From positions 42,104-106,103 of the forward strand of contig JBAXTE010000012.1 of assembly GCA_037130365.1 (NCBI GenBank): a stretch of 64,000 nucleotides of DNA, read 5' to 3'. The first letter of the stretch is position 1, and every line of letters begins with the position of its first letter. The translations under genes and the position numbers were made by a program. Positions 62,392-64,000 of this stretch are shown one piece after another. The notes below the pieces were generated by a model. The model had not been told where the DNA came from and searched no databases. It worked only from the letters and a program-made list of their open reading frames with translations. This stretch comes from JBAXTE01 sp037130365. GTDB taxonomy: Bacteria; Bacteroidota; Bacteroidia; Bacteroidales; WCHB1-69.

Positions 62392-63951
62392 ATGATGAAA
62401 AGAAAAAGGAAAAGCAACCTAGTTATCCCCTTTAGCAAGGAAAAATGGAAAAAAAAGGATGTTTCAAATTTTACGAAAATTTCATTGACAGAATTTAAAA
62501 AATTAGGAATAAAACCAATAGTTGCCTTAATTACAGCTAATGATGTTGAATTAAATGCTGTTCTAAAAGAAACTGATATAATTTCAGATATATATTCTAA
62601 ATATAGTATTAGCCATTTAAGTCATACTTATTTTGTGGCAATGTTCGGAAAAATTACAATTGTTGTGATTCGTTTAGGTTCCACGGGTGTAATTAATCCA
62701 GATTCAGCGACTCTAACAGTAAAAGAATTAGCTGACGTATGGAAGATTCCTATTGTTATAGCAGTTGGCATTGCAATGGGTATGAAACCTGAAACTCAAA
62801 TTTTGGGTGATGTTTTAATCTCAAAAACTATTCAAAATTATAATGTAACAAAACTGACGGAATCAGGAGTGATACATAGAAGTTCAAGACCAAATGCAAG
62901 TCACATTCTTTCTGATAGATTTGTAAGTTGTATTGATTGGAAATTTGCAAGGGAGGATGGTTCACTCTGCAAAATGCATTCAGGGTTAATTCTTACTGGT
63001 GGAAGTTTGGTCAATCAAATGAAATTTACCAAAAACTTAAAAAAAAATTTTCCTGATGCAATTGGAAATGAAATGGAAGCAAGTGGAATTTGGGCTGTTT
63101 CTGAAAGTATGAGGATAGAATGGCTTGTTGTAAAAGGAATTTGTGATTGGGGTGAAAACAAAAATGATGAATATCAAGAATTAGCTGCGGCATCTGCTGT
63201 TTCTATATGTAAAAAAGTATTAAGTGAGGAAAATGCGTTTGATGGAATAATTAAGCAAAAAACTAAGAAAAACACTCAAATAAAAAGGATTAACTCTCTT
63301 AAGTTATATTATTATAGACGAAAAAAAGAATTATCAACACAACAACTATCACTACTTACTAAAATACCTGAGCCAAAAATAATGCTTCTTGAGTCATTTG
63401 ATACAAATAGACTCCCTTATGACAAGTTTTCGTTTCCTGAGTGCTCAGAAAATGAAATTACAAAACTAGAAAGGATATTACACTATGGAAGAAATGTACT
63501 TGGAGTAGAAAATAAAGATTCTGACTTTATGGGTTATCTCTTAGCTTTCTATTTCAAAAACAAACTTAGTAAAGACTTTAATCAAATTAAAGCTATCGTT
63601 TTTGATTTTGATGGAACATTAACAATCAATCACACAAAAGCACGTTCAACTTGGCAAAGAATATGGACTAAATTAGGTTATACAATAACTGAATGTGAGG
63701 AACTAAGTAAAACTTTTTTTAATGGAGAAATTAATCATCAAAAGTGGTGTGATTTAACGTGTAATGTTTTTAAGAGTAAGGATATGCAAAAAAATATTTT
63801 AAAAGAAATTGCTGCTGAAATGACACTTATTGAGGGATGTATCCCAACATTAAAAAAACTCAAAAAACATGGAAAATTTCTTTATATAACTTCTGGCTCA
63901 ATAAAAGATGTAATAGAAGAAGTTATTGGTAAAGACAATATTAGTTGCTGA
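62392..63951 (+). CDS. Nucleoside phosphorylase-HTH-HAD fusion protein
   Basis: The 519-residue protein has three parts. Residues about 40-275 are a PNP/MTAN-type nucleosidase (PIVALITANDVELNAVLKET, VAVGIAMGM-like core AVGIAMGMKPETQILGDVL, GNEMEASGIWAVSE with the nucleoside-binding Glu-Met-Glu, KGICDWGENKNDEYQELAAA). Residues about 285-350 look like an XRE-type HTH (YYYRRKKELSTQQLSLLTKI). Residues about 400-519 are a HAD domain with DFDGTLT and SGS motifs, but the frame stops at 63951 before the usual Lys and Asp-Asp motifs. PNP domains occur in nucleotide-linked bacterial conflict systems, so a defence role is inferred only. Confidence 0.7.
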   Translation: MMKRKRKSNLVIPFSKEKWKKKDVSNFTKISLTEFKKLGIKPIVALITANDVELNAVLKETDIISDIYSKYSISHLSHTYFVAMFGKITIVVIRLGSTGVINPDSATLTVKELADVWKIPIVIAVGIAMGMKPETQILGDVLISKTIQNYNVTKLTESGVIHRSSRPNASHILSDRFVSCIDWKFAREDGSLCKMHSGLILTGGSLVNQMKFTKNLKKNFPDAIGNEMEASGIWAVSESMRIEWLVVKGICDWGENKNDEYQELAAASAVSICKKVLSEENAFDGIIKQKTKKNTQIKRINSLKLYYYRRKKELSTQQLSLLTKIPEPKIMLLESFDTNRLPYDKFSFPECSENEITKLERILHYGRNVLGVENKDSDFMGYLLAFYFKNKLSKDFNQIKAIVFDFDGTLTINHTKARSTWQRIWTKLGYTITECEELSKTFFNGEINHQKWCDLTCNVFKSKDMQKNILKEIAAEMTLIEGCIPTLKKLKKHGKFLYITSGSIKDVIEEVIGKDNISC

Positions 63952-64000
63952 ATTCAAGTGTTAAATGCAACTTGTTGTTTATGCAAATTTAATGATAAAA

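Overview
The window is a chromosomal segment of a low-GC member of the Bacteroidota. Support comes from promoter boxes of the TAnnTTTG type, the near absence of Shine-Dalgarno sequences, the complete Bat (Bacteroides aerotolerance) operon, an RprXY-like two-component pair, PorT plus a protein with a type IX secretion (T9SS) sorting tail, PD40/OmpA envelope proteins and a demethylmenaquinone methyltransferase. The order within the phylum cannot be fixed from this window.

Layout. 0-2 kb: a ResB-like cytochrome c biogenesis protein cut by the left edge, and a RIC-type hemerythrin. 2-10 kb: a TPR-SPOR protein, a PgpH-like HD phosphodiesterase, WbqC and SecA. 10-16.6 kb: a cobalamin adenosyltransferase/ABC ATPase/methyltransferase operon, an RprXY-like pair, and an ECF sigma operon with a putative membrane anti-sigma protein and a Spy-like periplasmic protein. 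16.8-20 kb: a split transketolase whose halves are separated by a secreted VWA protein. 20-24 kb: an accessory strip with dispersed repeats, two ORF6N genes (one frameshifted), regulator debris and secreted orphans. 24-33 kb: secreted and outer-membrane proteins (barrel-like, lipoprotein thioredoxin, TPR, PD40-OmpA, T9SS-sorted thioredoxin fold), DUF1003 and a methyltransferase. 33-38 kb: metG, a GH97 remnant and an Eco47II-like restriction-modification pair. 38-47 kb: the Bat operon in the order MoxR, DUF58, a membrane protein, BatA, BatB, BatC, BatD, BatE. 47-52.5 kb: TrmH, HU, PabB/PabC, a PD40 protein and a small membrane protein. 53-61.4 kb: PBP2-RodA, a heptose-kinase-like PfkB enzyme, UbiE, PorT, an FAD oxidoreductase and an orphan. 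61.4-64 kb: tRNA-Glu followed by decayed insertion-sequence ends and a large gene fusing a nucleoside phosphorylase, an HTH and a HAD domain.

Most genes are housekeeping or cell-envelope functions. PBP2/RodA build the wall, PorT serves T9SS, and Bat and SecA act at the inner membrane. Horizontal or decaying material is concentrated at 20-24 kb, 35-38 kb and 61.5-64 kb.

The most interesting signals are four. First, the three-domain nucleosidase-HTH-HAD protein beside tRNA-Glu, a possible conflict or defence effector. Second, a 92-nt element at 52712-52803 able to fold into a three-armed cloverleaf and flanked by 16-nt direct repeats. Third, dispersed intergenic repeat families that also lie inside the bat operon. 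Fourth, a near-perfect dyad inside one ORF6N gene whose core recurs upstream of the second.
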